Position numbers and translations under genes: made by a program
Virus record (IMG/VR): IMGVR_UViG_3300036770_007703
Span: 1 to 64,000 of that record
DNA: 64,000 nucleotides
From: a virus
Strand: one strand, 5' to 3'
The notes under the pieces: model-generated
The model's input: the letters and a program-made list of their open reading frames with translations, nothing else
What the model was told of the DNA's origin: nothing
The model's database searches: none
Shown here: positions 51,668-59,315 of the stretch, one piece after another
How positions within the stretch are numbered: the first letter of the stretch is position 1
Layout: every line of letters starts with the position of its first letter

Positions 51668-52619
51668 ACGTGTGGTAGTTACCGGTAGTTCGGGTTATAT
51701 CGGAGGCCAGACCACGATACGCCTCAAGGAACTGGGGTATCATGTGATCGGTATCGATGTGCAATCGTGTCCGCAAAGGTTGCGCAGTTATCAGGATCGT
51801 TCCTTTCAAGAAGACTACGCCAGTCGATTCGCCTTGGACTTGATCGCAGACTCGCAGCCCTTGGCCATCATCCATTGTGCTGGCACCAGTTTGGTGGGTC
51901 CCAGCCTCTTGGACCCAGAAAGATACTACAACAACAACTTCGTGAAAACCAAGCGTTTGATGGATCATGTGCGGGTGCGTGTTCCAAAAACACGCATGGT
52001 GTTTTCGAGCTCGGCTGCGGTGTACGGGGAACCAGTGATGACTCCATGTCACGAAGTTGATCCCACTCTCCCGATATCGCCTTATGGCGAAAGCAAACTC
52101 ATGATCGAAATGCTGCTACAGGCCTATCAACGTGCGTATGGAACCGATTTCGTGGCACTGAGATATTTCAATGCCGCCGGCGCTGACCCCAAGGGACGTC
52201 ATGGACAAAATCCAGCAGCCACACATCTCGTGGCTCGTGTGTTAGAGGCCAGCTTGAATCAATCCATGTTCACGCTCAACGGCAACGATTACCCCACACC
52301 TGATGGAACCTGCATCCGAGATTACATACACGTGGACGATCTCGCCGATGCACATGTGCGTGCCATGCTGCCAGAAACTGCGCCCGGGATTTACAATCTT
52401 GGCACCAATTCAGGACACAGCAATCTAGAAGTGATCGACACTGCCCGGAAAATCACTGGCATCGAACTGACCGTGGCACAAGGCCCCGCACGGGTGGGGG
52501 ATCCAGCACAGCTCACTGCGAACTCAGAAAAGTTTCGTTTGGCCACCGATTGGAAGCCCAAGTGGACGCTCGAGGACATCATTGCACATGCCTGGAGATG
52601 GTATCGCGATGGCGTTTGA
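51660..52619 (+). CDS. galE: UDP-glucose 4-epimerase-like (GalE)
   Basis: 319 residues from ATG 51660, GAGGA upstream. NAD loop 'T-G-S-S-G-Y-I-G-G' at 8-16, 'S-S-S-A-A-V-Y-G' with catalytic Ser, 'Y-G-E-S-K' (Tyr142, Lys146), 'L-R-Y-F-N-A-A-G-A' and 'I-R-D-Y-I-H-V-D-D-L-A'. All match GalE rather than other short-chain epimerases. It would supply UDP-galactose or a related sugar to the adjacent glycosyltransferases. Confidence 0.88.
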   Translation: MSERVVVTGSSGYIGGQTTIRLKELGYHVIGIDVQSCPQRLRSYQDRSFQEDYASRFALDLIADSQPLAIIHCAGTSLVGPSLLDPERYYNNNFVKTKRLMDHVRVRVPKTRMVFSSSAAVYGEPVMTPCHEVDPTLPISPYGESKLMIEMLLQAYQRAYGTDFVALRYFNAAGADPKGRHGQNPAATHLVARVLEASLNQSMFTLNGNDYPTPDGTCIRDYIHVDDLADAHVRAMLPETAPGIYNLGTNSGHSNLEVIDTARKITGIELTVAQGPARVGDPAQLTANSEKFRLATDWKPKWTLEDIIAHAWRWYRDGV

Positions 52620-53190
52620 TGCTCTGTTTGATTTCGAAAAAGCCTTGGCCGAATTCACTGGTGCACCTTATGTGGTGGTCACTGACGGTTGTACACATGC
52701 CATTGAACTTTGCATGAGATACCACGGTGTAAAGAAAACACGATTCACAGCATTTACCTATCTCAGCATACCGCAGCTGATGCGTCAACTTGACATCGAA
52801 CACGATCTGATCGGAGAAGAGTGGCACGGAGAATACCAATTCTATGACACCTGTATCTGGGATTCGGCCCGGCGGCTCGAATCCAACATGTACCGCAGTG
52901 GACAACGACAGTGCGTGAGTTTTGGTTTCGACAAACCGTTGGCCTTGGGCAAGGGTGGTGCTGTGTTGTTGGATGATCATCACGAATGGGAAGTGCTGTC
53001 ACGCTGGCGAGCCGATGGTCGAGATCTGCGAATATCACCGTGGCAACAACAGGTGAGATTTGGTCCTGGATGGCATTATTGTCCCACTCTAGAACTGTGT
53101 CGCCAAGGTTTGGCATTGCTGTCGGGGTTCTCTGGTGCTTGCCAGACAGCAAAGTATCCAGATTGTCGACAAATAGTGCTGGAATCTTGA
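52609..53190 (+). CDS. Compact DegT/DnrJ-like protein, possibly degenerate
   Basis: 193 residues from ATG 52609, about half the normal DegT/EryC1 aminotransferase length. N-terminal 'F-E-K-A-L-A-E-F-T-G-A-P-Y-V-V-V-T-D-G-C-T-H-A-I-E-L' and 'S-F-G-F-D-K-P-L-A-L-G-K-G-G-A-V' (candidate PLP lysine) match the family, while the C-terminal domain is missing. It may be a minimal PLP protein or a relic; no frameshift is apparent. Overlaps galE by 11 nt. Confidence 0.55.
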   Translation: MAFDALFDFEKALAEFTGAPYVVVTDGCTHAIELCMRYHGVKKTRFTAFTYLSIPQLMRQLDIEHDLIGEEWHGEYQFYDTCIWDSARRLESNMYRSGQRQCVSFGFDKPLALGKGGAVLLDDHHEWEVLSRWRADGRDLRISPWQQQVRFGPGWHYCPTLELCRQGLALLSGFSGACQTAKYPDCRQIVLES

Positions 53191-53198
53191 CCACGACC

Positions 53199-53204
53199 TA
53201 AATA
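53199..53204 (+). promoter_or_regulatory. Late promoter core upstream of folE
   Basis: CTAAATA 50 nt before ATG 53255, with an in-frame ATG at 53222 in between. Confidence 0.45.
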
Positions 53205-53244
53205 TCTTGTACAATAACAGCATGGCGATCCACCGCCCTAACTC

Positions 53245-53248
53245 GGAG
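53245..53248 (+). promoter_or_regulatory. Shine-Dalgarno favouring the folE ATG at 53255
   Basis: GGAG lies 6 nt before ATG 53255, while the earlier in-frame ATG 53222 has no ribosome site. Confidence 0.5.
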
Positions 53249-53254
53249 ACTGTA

Positions 53255-53953
53255 ATGGAAAATGGGAAATACCTCAGCGATATTATCCGCAAGAACATGC
53301 GGGACAACAACAAACGATTCTGGGCCGGAGACAACATCTCCGACTATGTGCGTGACACAGATGTACCGTTCCTGATAGACGAAGCCACCGAAGCCTTTGA
53401 ACTGGTGTTGGATCGGCTCCTGATCGATAGAGAAACCGATCCCAACTCAAAGGGCACAGCACGCAGATTGGCCAAGATGTACTACAACGAGATCATGGCC
53501 GGTCGCTATGATGCCGCGCCTGATTGCACAGCGTTTCCCAATGATTCAGAGGATAGATATGAAGGAATGTTGGTGGTGCGGAGCGAAATCCGCAGCATGT
53601 GCAGCCATCATCACCAACCTGTTGTGGGTGTGGCTTATATTGGCATATTGGCTGCTCACAAGCTCATCGGGCTTTCCAAATATACCCGGATCGCCCAGTG
53701 GTGCAGCCGGCGTGGCACGCTACAGGAAGAACTCTGCAACGACATCGCCAGAGAGATCATGAAGGTCACTGACAGCCAGGACGTGGGAGTGTATATCCAA
53801 GCCACCCACGGCTGTTGCGAGAATCGTGGCATCATGGCACATTCCAGCCTCACCCAGACCACTGTGCTACATGGCATGTTCAAGACCGATCCTGCCGTGA
53901 AAAAAGAGTTCATCGACAACATCAAACTACAGCAGGACTTTGCACCAAGATGA
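53255..53953 (+). CDS. folE: GTP cyclohydrolase I (FolE)
   Basis: 232 residues from ATG 53255 (53222 possible, adding 11). Zinc/catalytic motif 'M-C-S-H-H-H-Q-P-V-V-G' near 109-119, 'I-G-L-S-K-Y-T-R-I' and 'A-T-H-G-C-C-E-N-R-G-I' near 178 with the second zinc Cys. It converts GTP to dihydroneopterin triphosphate, the first step to 7-deazaguanines and folates. With QueD-like and QueE nearby, the deazaguanine route is favoured. Confidence 0.9.
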   Translation: MENGKYLSDIIRKNMRDNNKRFWAGDNISDYVRDTDVPFLIDEATEAFELVLDRLLIDRETDPNSKGTARRLAKMYYNEIMAGRYDAAPDCTAFPNDSEDRYEGMLVVRSEIRSMCSHHHQPVVGVAYIGILAAHKLIGLSKYTRIAQWCSRRGTLQEELCNDIAREIMKVTDSQDVGVYIQATHGCCENRGIMAHSSLTQTTVLHGMFKTDPAVKKEFIDNIKLQQDFAPR

Positions 53954-54345
53954 CAGATCTAGAACAAGCCCAACAACAACGAATAGCACCCTGGGATGAC
54001 GTGGTATGGGAGGACTTCCATGTCACGGTGTTTCGTGATCGGTATCCCGTGACTCCCGGCCATTTGTTGTTTGTGCCCAAATACAACAACAACGGCGTGA
54101 TACGCGAAGCACTGGCCAGTGCCCAGATCGAAGGAGACAACATGGTAGCCCGTGGCGACTGCGACGGCTACAACATCGGTCTCAACCAGGGACGATCGGC
54201 CGGACAAACAGTGATGTACCCTCATGTGCATCTCATTCCGCGACGCACCGGCGACTGCGCCGACCCCACAGGTGGTGTTCGTGGTGTGATACCCACTCAA
54301 CAGAATTACAAAAACACAGACTACAAAGATCCCACAGGTAAGTAA
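53950..54345 (+). CDS. HIT-family protein
   Basis: 131 residues from ATG 53950 overlapping folE. 'N-I-G-L-N-Q-G-R-S-A-G-Q-T-V-M-Y-P-H-V-H-L-I-P-R-R' contains the HIT core (histidines in H-V-H-L-I-P) although the first His of the triad is replaced by Tyr. HIT proteins hydrolyse or transfer nucleoside phosphates. 'F-R-D-R-Y-P-V-T-P-G-H' is the usual N-terminal strand. Substrate unknown; activity may be altered. Confidence 0.75.
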   Translation: MTDLEQAQQQRIAPWDDVVWEDFHVTVFRDRYPVTPGHLLFVPKYNNNGVIREALASAQIEGDNMVARGDCDGYNIGLNQGRSAGQTVMYPHVHLIPRRTGDCADPTGGVRGVIPTQQNYKNTDYKDPTGK

Positions 54346-54431
54346 CTGCTCAGCGGTCTCTCAATGACGCTCATCCCGCTCTATAAATTCTGCGTGTCAT
54401 CAAACTTGCCCCTTATCACAGGAGACTAGAG
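54346..54431 (+). promoter_or_regulatory. 86 nt gap with possible late-type element
   Basis: CTATAAATTC at 54381-54390 holds TATAAATT, one base from the T4 late consensus TATAAATA, about 42 nt before ATG 54432; AGGAG precedes the ATG. No terminator hairpin with a T-run is seen. Confidence 0.35.
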
Positions 54432-54947
54432 ATGGCAAAATTCTATTCAACAAAAACCTATGGCAATGATCGCGGACTCAGCTGTTGTTTCCGGCAGTGG
54501 AGATCCACTCACAGTCATTGTTCTACCTTGCATGGATACAGCATAGGTATACGATTGATCTTTGAAAGCGAAACACTAGATGAACGCAACTGGGTCATGG
54601 ACTTCGGTGGACTCAAAGACTTCAAGGCCTGGGCCGACTACATGTTTGATCACACTCTGGTCATTGCCGAGGATGACCCGCATCTAGACTTTTTTAAAAT
54701 GATGGCCCAGCAGGTCACTGCGGGGTCCGAGAATCCCAACAGCTTTGTTCCACACGAGCGAGGAGCATTGTGCGACTTGCGTATAGTGCCAGCTGTGGGC
54801 TGTGAAATGTTTGCCAAACTGGCCTATGACAAAATGGCCGAATTGCTAAAGTCCGGCAAATCTAGGTATGTTATCAACCCAGGAGTTCGTGTAAAATCAG
54901 TTGAAGTATTCGAACACGGCGCCAACTCAGCGATCTACGAGGGCTAA
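54432..54947 (+). CDS. QueD-like (6-carboxytetrahydropterin synthase family), divergent zinc site
   Basis: 171 residues. 'S-T-H-S-H-C-S-T-L-H-G-Y' near 25-36 parallels the QueD catalytic Cys and 'L-H-G-H', 'W-V-M-D-F-G-G-L-K' and 'F-D-H-T-L-V' parallel 'I-D-F-A-x-L-K' and 'L-D-H-x-x-L', and 'S-V-E-V-F-E-H-G-A-N-S-A-I-Y' the C-terminal Glu motif. Two of the classic zinc His (A-A-H and the second H of L-H-G-H) appear changed to Phe and Tyr; neighbouring His could substitute. It fits the preQ0 pathway, or a QueD-derived branch enzyme. Confidence 0.78.
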   Translation: MAKFYSTKTYGNDRGLSCCFRQWRSTHSHCSTLHGYSIGIRLIFESETLDERNWVMDFGGLKDFKAWADYMFDHTLVIAEDDPHLDFFKMMAQQVTAGSENPNSFVPHERGALCDLRIVPAVGCEMFAKLAYDKMAELLKSGKSRYVINPGVRVKSVEVFEHGANSAIYEG

Positions 54948-54959
54948 AAGGACTTGGTC

Positions 54960-55673
54960 ATGTCATACATCTATGAATACCGATACTATCAACGCAGTGA
55001 TGGTATTCAAAGCTGGAAGAACCGTTCGTTAAAATTCGGTGACGCCATGGCTGCCTTGTGTTATGCCCACGACATACCCTGGGACTATCTCGAAGTATCG
55101 TTCCCCGAATGTTTCAAGCGCAACGAACTGGGACGATTGGAACGTCATCCCTACAGCGTCGACGATCAGATCGAGTTCATGCAAGAGATGGCGCAGCGGC
55201 ACCCCAAACGTGTGCTGGAGATTGGTGGCGGAAGAGGTGAGGTGGCCAATGTGTTGACACACATGGGCATACCCACAGTCAGCATCGAGACCGGACCCGA
55301 TTGTGATCGATGGTATCGAGAAACCGGACAGCAATTCTTTGGCAACGATGCATTGGTACAGCCCTTGAACATTGGTCTAGATCAAGCTCGGCGCGATCTA
55401 GATCTGTCTGAGTTTGACACCATCATCATGGTAGAGACACTGGAACACATTCCTGTCGAAGAGTTTGATCCTTTCTGGGATCATGTGGTAGAAAAATTCC
55501 GTGGTAGATTCGTAGTCACTAACTGGAAAAATTTCCATCCCATTTGGGTAGGTCGTGGTGCAGGCCCCCAAGAACATTGCCGTTTGGTAGACGACGATCT
55601 CTATGATCGATTCAGTTCGCAGGCACGAGAAGTCGTGATCCGAGACGGTAGCCATCTAGTATTGGATTTGTAA
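54960..55673 (+). CDS. Class I methyltransferase-like protein
   Basis: 237 residues from ATG 54960 (AAAAGG upstream; TTG 54954 less likely). Motif I 'V-L-E-I-G-G-G-R-G-E-V-A' near 81-92, 'S-I-E-T-G-P' for strand two, and 'I-I-M-V-E-T-L-E-H-I' near 153-162, a motif-IV pattern seen in UbiE-type methyltransferases. N-terminal 75 residues are a separate helical region. Substrate unknown. Confidence 0.75.
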   Translation: MSYIYEYRYYQRSDGIQSWKNRSLKFGDAMAALCYAHDIPWDYLEVSFPECFKRNELGRLERHPYSVDDQIEFMQEMAQRHPKRVLEIGGGRGEVANVLTHMGIPTVSIETGPDCDRWYRETGQQFFGNDALVQPLNIGLDQARRDLDLSEFDTIIMVETLEHIPVEEFDPFWDHVVEKFRGRFVVTNWKNFHPIWVGRGAGPQEHCRLVDDDLYDRFSSQAREVVIRDGSHLVLDL

Positions 55674-56471
55674 ATGTTATCTATATTATTGCCCACTCGC
55701 GGTCGACAGGAATCTCTCAAGCACAGCGTGATGAGCCTGGTAGATCTGGCCAACGACAACACCCAGATCGAATGGTGGTTTGGTTTTGACGACGATGATC
55801 AAAGCAGTTTGGAATATTGCCAGCGTGAAATCTTGCCCGAGCTTGATCGTCGAGGCAGTGTTTATACCGTGATGCAGTTCCAGCGACTGGGCTACGGTCG
55901 CCTCAATGAATACGTGAATGCCCTGGCACGTGATGCCACCGGCGATTGGTTGATCTTCTGGAACGACGATGCTGTGATGCGCACCCAAGACTGGGACGTG
56001 GTGATACGCAGCCACACCGGGAAGTTCGTGATACAGGCGTTTGACACACACAAAAAACACCCGTATTCGATATTTCCCATCGTTCCGCGCGAGTGGAGAG
56101 ACGAACTTGGGCTGTTGAGCCATCATCCGCTCAATGATGCCTGGATCAGCCAGATCGCCTGGATCTTGGACATCATGGTGAGGATCGACGTGGTAGTGGA
56201 TCACGAACGATTTGATCTCACCGGCAAAAACGGTGATGACACCTACAAAGAACGGCAGATCTACGAAGGCAATGTCAACGATCCCAGAGATTTCAATCAC
56301 ATCAGCAATCGACGTGTGAGACTTGATGCTGCTAACCGGCTGGCCCGCTACATGGCCAAACGCAAAGATTGTGATCTCACTCACTGGAACGAAGTGGCAC
56401 AGGGACGCAGAGATCCTTGGTCCAAGATGCTGGAGTCAGATGTCAACAACCAAATGATGAGGATAGTTTGA
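55674..56471 (+). CDS. GT2-like glycosyltransferase
   Basis: 265 residues starting directly after the upstream stop. 'L-S-I-L-L-P-T-R-G-R' near 2-11 is the GT2 nucleotide-sugar opening; 'W-W-F-G-F-D-D-D-D-Q' and 'W-L-I-F-W-N-D-D-A' (DxD-type, near 100) bind the metal. Probably another glycan transferase. One-base overlap with the phosphoribosyltransferase gene. Confidence 0.7.
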   Translation: MLSILLPTRGRQESLKHSVMSLVDLANDNTQIEWWFGFDDDDQSSLEYCQREILPELDRRGSVYTVMQFQRLGYGRLNEYVNALARDATGDWLIFWNDDAVMRTQDWDVVIRSHTGKFVIQAFDTHKKHPYSIFPIVPREWRDELGLLSHHPLNDAWISQIAWILDIMVRIDVVVDHERFDLTGKNGDDTYKERQIYEGNVNDPRDFNHISNRRVRLDAANRLARYMAKRKDCDLTHWNEVAQGRRDPWSKMLESDVNNQMMRIV

Positions 56472-57046
56472 TGAAAAAAGTCTATGTGAGTTGGACCGAT
56501 GTACAACGTCAAACACAGGATATCATTCGTCAGATGAATCTAGACGACTGGAGACCCGACTACGTGGTGGGTATCACTCGCGGAGGATTGGCGCCAGCGG
56601 TGCTGATAAGCCAATATCTAAATGTGCGCATGGAAACGCTCAAGGTCAGTTTGCGTGACAACGTGGATTGTGAAACCAATTGCTGGATGCCCGAGGATGC
56701 GTTTGGATATGTGTGGAAAGAACATCGCAAGGATCCAGAGGTCACCAGCGACATCGATCGCAGACAACGCATACTCATCGTGGACGACATCAATGATTCC
56801 GGTGAAACCTTGAACTGGATAAAAAACGACTGGCAAAGTTCTTGCATGCCCAATGATCCGGCCTGGCAAGACATATGGAATCACAACGTGCGCATCGCTG
56901 TGTTGTACCAAAACGAAAGCAGCCATTCTGAATTGACTCCTGACTATGCAGCCGAAGTCATCAACAAACTGGAGGAACCACAGTGGGTGGTGTTTCCCTG
57001 GGAAGAGTGGTGGCGGAGATGGAACCCCAGCGAGGAGCATCAATGA
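56471..57046 (+). CDS. Phosphoribosyltransferase (Gpt-like)
   Basis: 191 residues from ATG 56471. The PRPP motif 'I-L-I-V-D-D-I-N-D-S-G-E-T' near 99-111 and the N-terminal 'V-V-G-I-T-R-G-G-L-A-P-A' near 33-44 match xanthine-guanine/hypoxanthine phosphoribosyltransferases. Purine salvage is inferred, possibly feeding GTP to FolE. The C-terminus 'W-V-V-F-P-W-E-E-W' is typical of the group. Confidence 0.82.
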   Translation: MKKVYVSWTDVQRQTQDIIRQMNLDDWRPDYVVGITRGGLAPAVLISQYLNVRMETLKVSLRDNVDCETNCWMPEDAFGYVWKEHRKDPEVTSDIDRRQRILIVDDINDSGETLNWIKNDWQSSCMPNDPAWQDIWNHNVRIAVLYQNESSHSELTPDYAAEVINKLEEPQWVVFPWEEWWRRWNPSEEHQ

Positions 57047-57378
57047 AGGATCAGCCAGATCTCAACATCATGACCACCGGTGTTTATGATGATGCACGCT
57101 CATTTCGTGTGGCCTGTGACTGCCATGACAATGATCACGATGTCGACGTCTGGATCGAAGTTGAAACTGAGGAGGAATCGCCGGGAATCACCGTAACATT
57201 TTATCGTGAACTAGATACTCCGTGGTGGGAATCGGGTTTCAACCGATTCCGCGAAGCCTGGCGCATCCTGGTGCATGGACGCAGCCGATTCTCTGGCACA
57301 TTGATCATGCAGGCCGAAACTGCCGAGGCCTTGTGTGACGCTATCCGATCATCAATTGAAAGATTAAAGAAACGATGA
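57043..57378 (+). CDS. Small conserved T4-like protein
   Basis: 111 residues from ATG 57043 overlapping the upstream stop. 'F-R-V-A-C-D-C-H-D-N-D-H-D-V-D-V-W-I-E-V' with 'C-x-C' and His may bind a metal; 'G-I-T-V-T-F-Y' and an Arg-rich helix follow. A homologous pattern exists in exo-T-even phages. Function unknown. Confidence 0.65.
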   Translation: MKDQPDLNIMTTGVYDDARSFRVACDCHDNDHDVDVWIEVETEEESPGITVTFYRELDTPWWESGFNRFREAWRILVHGRSRFSGTLIMQAETAEALCDAIRSSIERLKKR

Positions 57379-57626
57379 CACTACCCGACGAACGCTATCG
57401 TGCCGTCAAGCACACTGAACAGTTCCTACGGCGTCTAGCAGCTGGAGATATTCCCCGTGTGCCCAAGGCAGTTCGCGATGAAGCTCGAGCCCTGTTGCGA
57501 CACTATCCTAATCAATGGGATATAGACAGGTTGGCAGAAAAATCACCTGATGTGATAACAAAAGAAATGGAACCACTCACCAAAATGGTGATGCAATACG
57601 ATATCAACCAAAAGGAAAATCCATGA
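57375..57626 (+). CDS. Small helical protein (BPSL0761-like pattern)
   Basis: 83 residues. 'D-E-R-Y-R-A-V-K-H-T-E-Q-F-L', 'P-R-V-P-K-A-V-R-D-E-A-R-A-L-L-R-H-Y-P' matches a small family also found in bacterial chromosomes, where 'T-P-D-E-R-x-R-A-V-x-x-T' is typical. No function is known. Shared with bacteria, so possibly acquired. Confidence 0.6.
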   Translation: MTLPDERYRAVKHTEQFLRRLAAGDIPRVPKAVRDEARALLRHYPNQWDIDRLAEKSPDVITKEMEPLTKMVMQYDINQKENP

Positions 57627-57985
57627 GCGACGTTTTCAGCGATCAAAGAAAATTCATGACCGTGTCCGGCCAGTCCGTGGACCGTTACAATCCCGACCAA
57701 TTCGAGCTTTACAAACGCTTGATACAAGAAGAAGTCACTGAACTGGAAGAAGCTGTTGACATGGAGGCCGAACTGGATGCTCTCATCGACATCTTGGTGG
57801 TGACTGTGGGTGCCATCCACAGCATGGGCGCCGATGCTGAAAGTGCCTGGAAAGAAGTGTTCCGCAGCAACATGGCCAAAGTGGATCCCATCACAGGTCG
57901 TGTGATGAAACGCGAAGATGGCAAAGTGCTCAAACCCGCCAATTGGGAACCACCTAGGTTGTCTGGTTTTCTCAGGAAATCATGA
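57623..57985 (+). CDS. MazG-like nucleotide pyrophosphohydrolase
   Basis: 120 residues. 'L-I-Q-E-E-V-T-E-L-E-E-A-V' near 29-41 and 'E-L-D-A-L-I-D-I-L-V-V-T-V-G' near 46-61 give the E-E-x-x-E ... E-x-x-D metal motif of the all-alpha MazG/PRA-PH superfamily. The C-terminal 'D-G-K-V-L-K-P-A-N-W-E-P-P' is common in phage versions. It would hydrolyse nucleoside triphosphates, perhaps cleaning modified or non-canonical dNTPs. Confidence 0.82.
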   Translation: MSDVFSDQRKFMTVSGQSVDRYNPDQFELYKRLIQEEVTELEEAVDMEAELDALIDILVVTVGAIHSMGADAESAWKEVFRSNMAKVDPITGRVMKREDGKVLKPANWEPPRLSGFLRKS

Positions 57986-58419
57986 CTGCCATGATCGAAC
58001 CCTTGCGCGATGACCTCATGGTACAGCAACAACTGCCGGCGGGGTTTGGCCCGATTGGTGCCTGGCAACACATGGTGGCAGTGATCATGCTGAACCAGAC
58101 TGGACGAAAACCTGTGAAAACGGTATTTCCCATTTTCATGCACCGATGGCCCACACCCCTGTCTTTCTACAAGGCCACGGAACAGGAAGTCAAAGATGTG
58201 ATATGGCCTCTGGGTATGATGAATGTGCGTTATAAACGACTCAAAGGCATGACCCAAGACTTCTTGACGTGGGACCAAGATGATGCTACAATGTTGTATG
58301 GCATCGGCAAATATGGTTCGGACTCATATGAGATCTTTTTCAAGAACAACTACACTGTGGAACCCACTGACAAAGAACTGCGGCGCTACTTGGACGAAGA
58401 AATTTTCACAACGGCCTAA
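57982..58419 (+). CDS. MBD4-like HhH DNA glycosylase
   Basis: 145 residues. '[13 protein letters not shown]' near 27-39, '[13 protein letters not shown]' near 107-119 and 'P-T-D-K-E-L' near 127 follow the glycosylase domain of MBD4 (G-I-G-K-Y-G-N-D-S-Y-R-I-F ... E-D-H-K-L), so the catalytic Asp position is kept. MBD4 removes T or U opposite G. In this phage it may repair deaminated bases or act on modified DNA. Overlaps the MazG-like gene. Confidence 0.72.
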   Translation: MTAMIEPLRDDLMVQQQLPAGFGPIGAWQHMVAVIMLNQTGRKPVKTVFPIFMHRWPTPLSFYKATEQEVKDVIWPLGMMNVRYKRLKGMTQDFLTWDQDDATMLYGIGKYGSDSYEIFFKNNYTVEPTDKELRRYLDEEIFTTA

Positions 58420-58422
58420 ATA
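58417..58422 (+). promoter_or_regulatory. Late promoter core, leaderless type (queE)
   Basis: TAAATA starts with the upstream stop and ends 5 nt before ATG 58428; no Shine-Dalgarno. Confidence 0.6.
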
Positions 58423-58427
58423 AAATC

Positions 58428-59315
58428 ATGGAAAAAATCACTTACACTGAAATCTTTTACAGCCTGCAAGGCGAGGGCAAATGGGCCGGTGTGCCCTCGG
58501 TGTTCTTCCGCACATACGGTTGCAACTTCCGTTGCCGCAAGTTTGGTCGCACAGACGACTTCGAAGGGCACAACCCCGAAGTGGTGGACATCATCAAGAT
58601 GGTGCAAGCCGAGCCCGAGAAATACAAAAAGTTCGAAGACTTGCCCCTTGTGACCACAGGCTGCGATACCTATGCCAGCATCTATCCCGAATTCAAGAGT
58701 TTCAACGAACAGGATGATGTTGACACCATCGTGGATCGCATGCATGCCTTGATTCCCAACAACACCTGGGACCAAGGCTGGAACGATGATGTGCATCTCG
58801 TGATCACGGGTGGAGAACCACTCTTGGGTTATCAAAAATTGTATCCCGAGATGCTTCAACGCTGCCGAGACAATGGTCTACGCAACCTCACATTTGAGAC
58901 CAACGGCAGCCAGGAGCTCTATCCCGAAGTCGAACGATATCTCTTTGAAGAATTTACACGCAACGGTAGAGACTATGATCGGCTCACATTCAGTGTCAGC
59001 CCCAAATTGCCCTGTTCGGGTGAGCGGTGGGAATCGGCTATCAACCCCAAGGTGGTCAAAAGCTACGAGATGGTGGGTATGACCTATCTCAAGTTTGTAG
59101 TGGCCACGAGGCAGGACGTAGAAGATGCTGAACGTGCTGTCACAGAGTTCCGCGAAGCCGGCTTTGGTGGACCGGTGTATCTCATGCCCATGGGCGGTGT
59201 GCCGCAGGTTTACAATCTCAACACACAAGAAGTGGCTCGCTTGGCCATGGAGCGAGGTTGGCGCTACAGTCCCAGGCTGCAAGTGGATATCTGGAGGAAC
59301 GCATGGGGAACTTGA
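58428..59315 (+). CDS. queE: QueE-like 7-carboxy-7-deazaguanine synthase with split radical-SAM motif
   Basis: 295 residues. '[18 protein letters not shown]' near 12-29 is the QueE substrate signature. The first two radical-SAM Cys are Cys32 and Cys36 (G-C-N-F-R-C), but the third, in 'G-C-D-T-Y-A' , is Cys79: 42 residues lie between Cys36 and Cys79 instead of two. 'V-I-T-G-G-E-P-L-L' and 'F-E-T-N-G-S-Q' follow as normal. It makes CDG from carboxytetrahydropterin using SAM and an Fe-S cluster. Overlaps nadE by 13 nt. Confidence 0.88.
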   Translation: MEKITYTEIFYSLQGEGKWAGVPSVFFRTYGCNFRCRKFGRTDDFEGHNPEVVDIIKMVQAEPEKYKKFEDLPLVTTGCDTYASIYPEFKSFNEQDDVDTIVDRMHALIPNNTWDQGWNDDVHLVITGGEPLLGYQKLYPEMLQRCRDNGLRNLTFETNGSQELYPEVERYLFEEFTRNGRDYDRLTFSVSPKLPCSGERWESAINPKVVKSYEMVGMTYLKFVVATRQDVEDAERAVTEFREAGFGGPVYLMPMGGVPQVYNLNTQEVARLAMERGWRYSPRLQVDIWRNAWGT

